The position numbers and the translations under genes are program-made. Shown piece by piece: positions 62,439 to 64,000 of a stretch of DNA of 64,000 nt (position 1 is its first letter; each line of letters begins with the position of its first letter). This DNA comes from Ohtaekwangia kribbensis (GTDB lineage Bacteria > Bacteroidota > Bacteroidia > Cytophagales > Cyclobacteriaceae): assembly GCF_042676245.1 (NCBI RefSeq), contig NZ_JBHTKA010000008.1:558001-622000 (forward strand). Direction: 5' to 3'. A model generated the notes under the pieces. It worked only from the letters and a program-made list of their open reading frames with translations. It made no database searches and was not told where the DNA came from.

Positions 62439-63329
62439 ATGTTTTCGCGTTCAGCCTGGCTTCACTTACGTATACCGTTCTCGTACTACCTGATGCCGGT
62501 ATTTTTTTTCAGTCTGGCTATCTCGCCTAACATCAGTGTGAATCCGTTGATCTGGACCTTTCTTATTATACACCTGTTCCTGTATCCGGCCAGCAATGGC
62601 TATAACAGCTACTTCGATAAAGATGAAAAGAGTATTGGTGGATTGAAGAATCCTCCCAAAGTAACAAAAGGACTATATTATCTTTCGTTACTGTTTGATG
62701 TTATCGCGCTGGTGTTGGCTGTTGTTAATATCTCTATTGTATTTGCCGTGCTCATTTTCGTTTACGGTTTAATTTCCAAAGCCTATAGTCACCCTGCTAT
62801 ACGCCTTAAAAAATATCCAATCGGAGGATGGTTAACAGTCGGTTTGTTTCAGGGACTGTTTGCATTTGTGATGTGCTATGTTGGCATCAATCGCTTTCCG
62901 TTGGAGAATGCACTAAGGGCTTCTGTAATTATACCTGGACTCTTGAGCAGTGCGATGTTGTTGGGAACGTATCCCATGACACAAGTATATCAACACGAAG
63001 AGGATTCCAAGCGTGGAGATAAAACATTTAGTTTGATGCTAGGTGTACGCGGAACGTTTCTTTTTGTGGGCGCTTTGTTCGCTGTGGTTACGATCGGATA
63101 TATACTGTATTTCAATGCATTCTTTGTGAATGACTATAGCGTGTCATTTGTAGCGGCTTTATTTCCCGTAATGATCTTCTTTTTATACTGGTTCATTCGC
63201 GTTATAAAAGATGAGACAAAGGCGAACCATAAAAACACTATGTGGCTGAATTTTATTTCAGCCACATGTTTAAATATATTCTTTATATACCTGCTGCTGG
63301 ATTCAACCCAGCTTTGGCAGATGTTCTGA
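62439..63329 (+). CDS. UbiA family prenyltransferase
   Basis: A 296-residue protein with about eight membrane helices. The first Asp-rich motif is NGYNSYFDKDEKS (NxxxDxxxD type) near residue 62, and a second is in the TQVYQHEEDSKRGDKTF segment near residue 187. It is a UbiA superfamily transferase, adding a prenyl group to an aromatic or other acceptor (menaquinone, haem or lipid-type pathways); the substrate is unclear. It follows radA by 48 bases. A perfect 11-bp hairpin lies inside its 3' end. Confidence 0.87.
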   Translation: MFSRSAWLHLRIPFSYYLMPVFFFSLAISPNISVNPLIWTFLIIHLFLYPASNGYNSYFDKDEKSIGGLKNPPKVTKGLYYLSLLFDVIALVLAVVNISIVFAVLIFVYGLISKAYSHPAIRLKKYPIGGWLTVGLFQGLFAFVMCYVGINRFPLENALRASVIIPGLLSSAMLLGTYPMTQVYQHEEDSKRGDKTFSLMLGVRGTFLFVGALFAVVTIGYILYFNAFFVNDYSVSFVAALFPVMIFFLYWFIRVIKDETKANHKNTMWLNFISATCLNIFFIYLLLDSTQLWQMF

Positions 63330-63343
63330 CAGTGTATATCGTG

Positions 63344-64000
63344 TTACGCTATAGCGCCTGCTTTCTCCAGTAGCGCTTTGGTTGCACGTATACCTTCGTC
63401 TTCGCTAAGGGTTTGTCCTTCATACTCTATGCCAATATAGCCGGTATAACCTGCAGCTTTTACAATGGGCAGCATGCGGGTGTAATCCGTATCGGTACAA
63501 TTACCCTGGGCATCAAACTCATGTGTTTTAGCGCTTACACCTTTGGCATATTGCATAAGCTCCTGTACGCCTTTATAGCGATCGTACTCTTCGAGGCATT
63601 TTGTTTTCGCCCAGGCTTCCGGAGTATTCGATTCAGGTTTTGTACGGTTAATACAGAAATTACCGAAATCTGGTAACGTACCGCAGTTATCCATTTGCGT
63701 GCCGGCAATAACACTGCTCAGCCATTGACCATCCGAAGAAAAACCTCCGTGGTTTTCAACTATAACATTTATACCTACACCCTTAGCAAATTCAGAAAGC
63801 TGACGCAGTCCTTCCGTTGCAGCTTTGGCAACATCTTCGCGTTTACCTTCACCCGCAGCATTAACACGAATGGAGTGGCAACCTAAAAACTTCGCGGCCT
63901 CCACCCATTTATAATGATTTTCAACCGCCTGTTTCCGTTTTTTCACATCAGCATCACCAAGCTCACCTTCACCATCACACATGATCAATACACTGGTTAC
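63344..64000 (-). CDS. sugar phosphate isomerase/epimerase-like TIM barrel, partial (right edge)
   Basis: The frame is still open at the right edge, so the N-terminus is missing; at least 218 residues are visible. It is a xylose-isomerase-like TIM barrel (AP endonuclease family 2 type): metal ligands are seen in VIVENHGG (Glu), SAKTHEFD (His) and IGIEYEG (Glu). The visible part lacks the signal or Tat peptide common in Bacteroidota exported members, which would lie outside the window. The substrate is unknown. Confidence 0.8.
   Translation of the reverse strand, partial: VTSVLIMCDGEGELGDADVKKRKQAVENHYKWVEAAKFLGCHSIRVNAAGEGKREDVAKAATEGLRQLSEFAKGVGINVIVENHGGFSSDGQWLSSVIAGTQMDNCGTLPDFGNFCINRTKPESNTPEAWAKTKCLEEYDRYKGVQELMQYAKGVSAKTHEFDAQGNCTDTDYTRMLPIVKAAGYTGYIGIEYEGQTLSEDEGIRATKALLEKAGAIA

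Noticed and set aside
1..64000. CRISPR arrays, insertion sequences, prophage or integrase genes
   Set aside because: No spaced direct repeats, transposase-like or phage-like proteins or attachment-site duplications were seen.

Overview
This window looks like ordinary chromosomal sequence from a Bacteroidota bacterium, most likely of the Cytophagales type (a Chryseolinea/Ohtaekwangia-like relative is a guess). The basis is the set of families present: a DsbD with fused thioredoxin, DUF3857/transglutaminase proteins, a two-component-type propeller with a Y_Y_Y domain, lamin-tail secreted proteins, a YARHG lipoprotein, Kazal lipoproteins and a bifunctional PGI/PMI. Several gene starts also carry the Bacteroidota -7 promoter element TAnnTTTG, and Shine-Dalgarno sequences are mostly absent. 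I see no rRNA, tRNA, CRISPR array, insertion sequence or prophage. Both window edges cut genes: a membrane protein at the left and a sugar phosphate isomerase/epimerase-like protein at the right, both on the minus strand.

Layout. 1-2.1 kb: PGI/PMI operon. 2.2-10.2 kb: YraN, DsbD, LysA, two alpha/beta hydrolases, a DUF3445 haem-type protein, a CBS protein and YqeY. 10.3-21.9 kb: PdxJ, a lamin-tail secreted protein, Asd, lipoproteins, LemA, PrfA, an M28 peptidase, DedA and Tag, many separated by clear intrinsic terminators. 22-24.8 kb: an orphan glycosidase-like lipoprotein, then a trans-sulfuration enzyme with a GNAT. 25-28.1 kb: a compact signalling locus made of a small protein ending in CPPYCPK, a multi-pass membrane protein, a NarX/DesK-type kinase, a NarL-type regulator and, just beyond a terminator, a receiver domain that has lost its catalytic residues. 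28.3-31.2 kb: NTF2-like, YhiN and two thioredoxin-fold proteins. 31.23-31.59 kb: an AT-rich gap with two perfect DnaA boxes and two near matches. 31.6-46.9 kb: a mostly plus-strand run with a nitronate monooxygenase/VOC pair, RecG, a propeller sensor plus PAS kinase, DinB, PBP4, a GH3 enzyme and the histidine-degradation pair HutG/HutF. 46.9-64 kb: a DUF3500 protein, a 1593-residue exported protein, an RsmI-like methylase, MetK, an acyltransferase, an SDR, a tandem pair of DUF3857/transglutaminase proteins, RadA and UbiA.

How genes work together. DacB and the GH3 enzyme are adjacent and fit cell-wall turnover. HutG and HutF are one base apart and do the last two steps of the five-step histidine pathway. 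LysA and Asd belong to the lysine/aspartate family, and the trans-sulfuration enzyme and MetK to methionine/SAM metabolism, but they are not clustered. The strongest candidates for something undescribed are the CPPYCPK sensor locus, the degenerate receiver beside it, and the DnaA-box gap as a possible replication origin.
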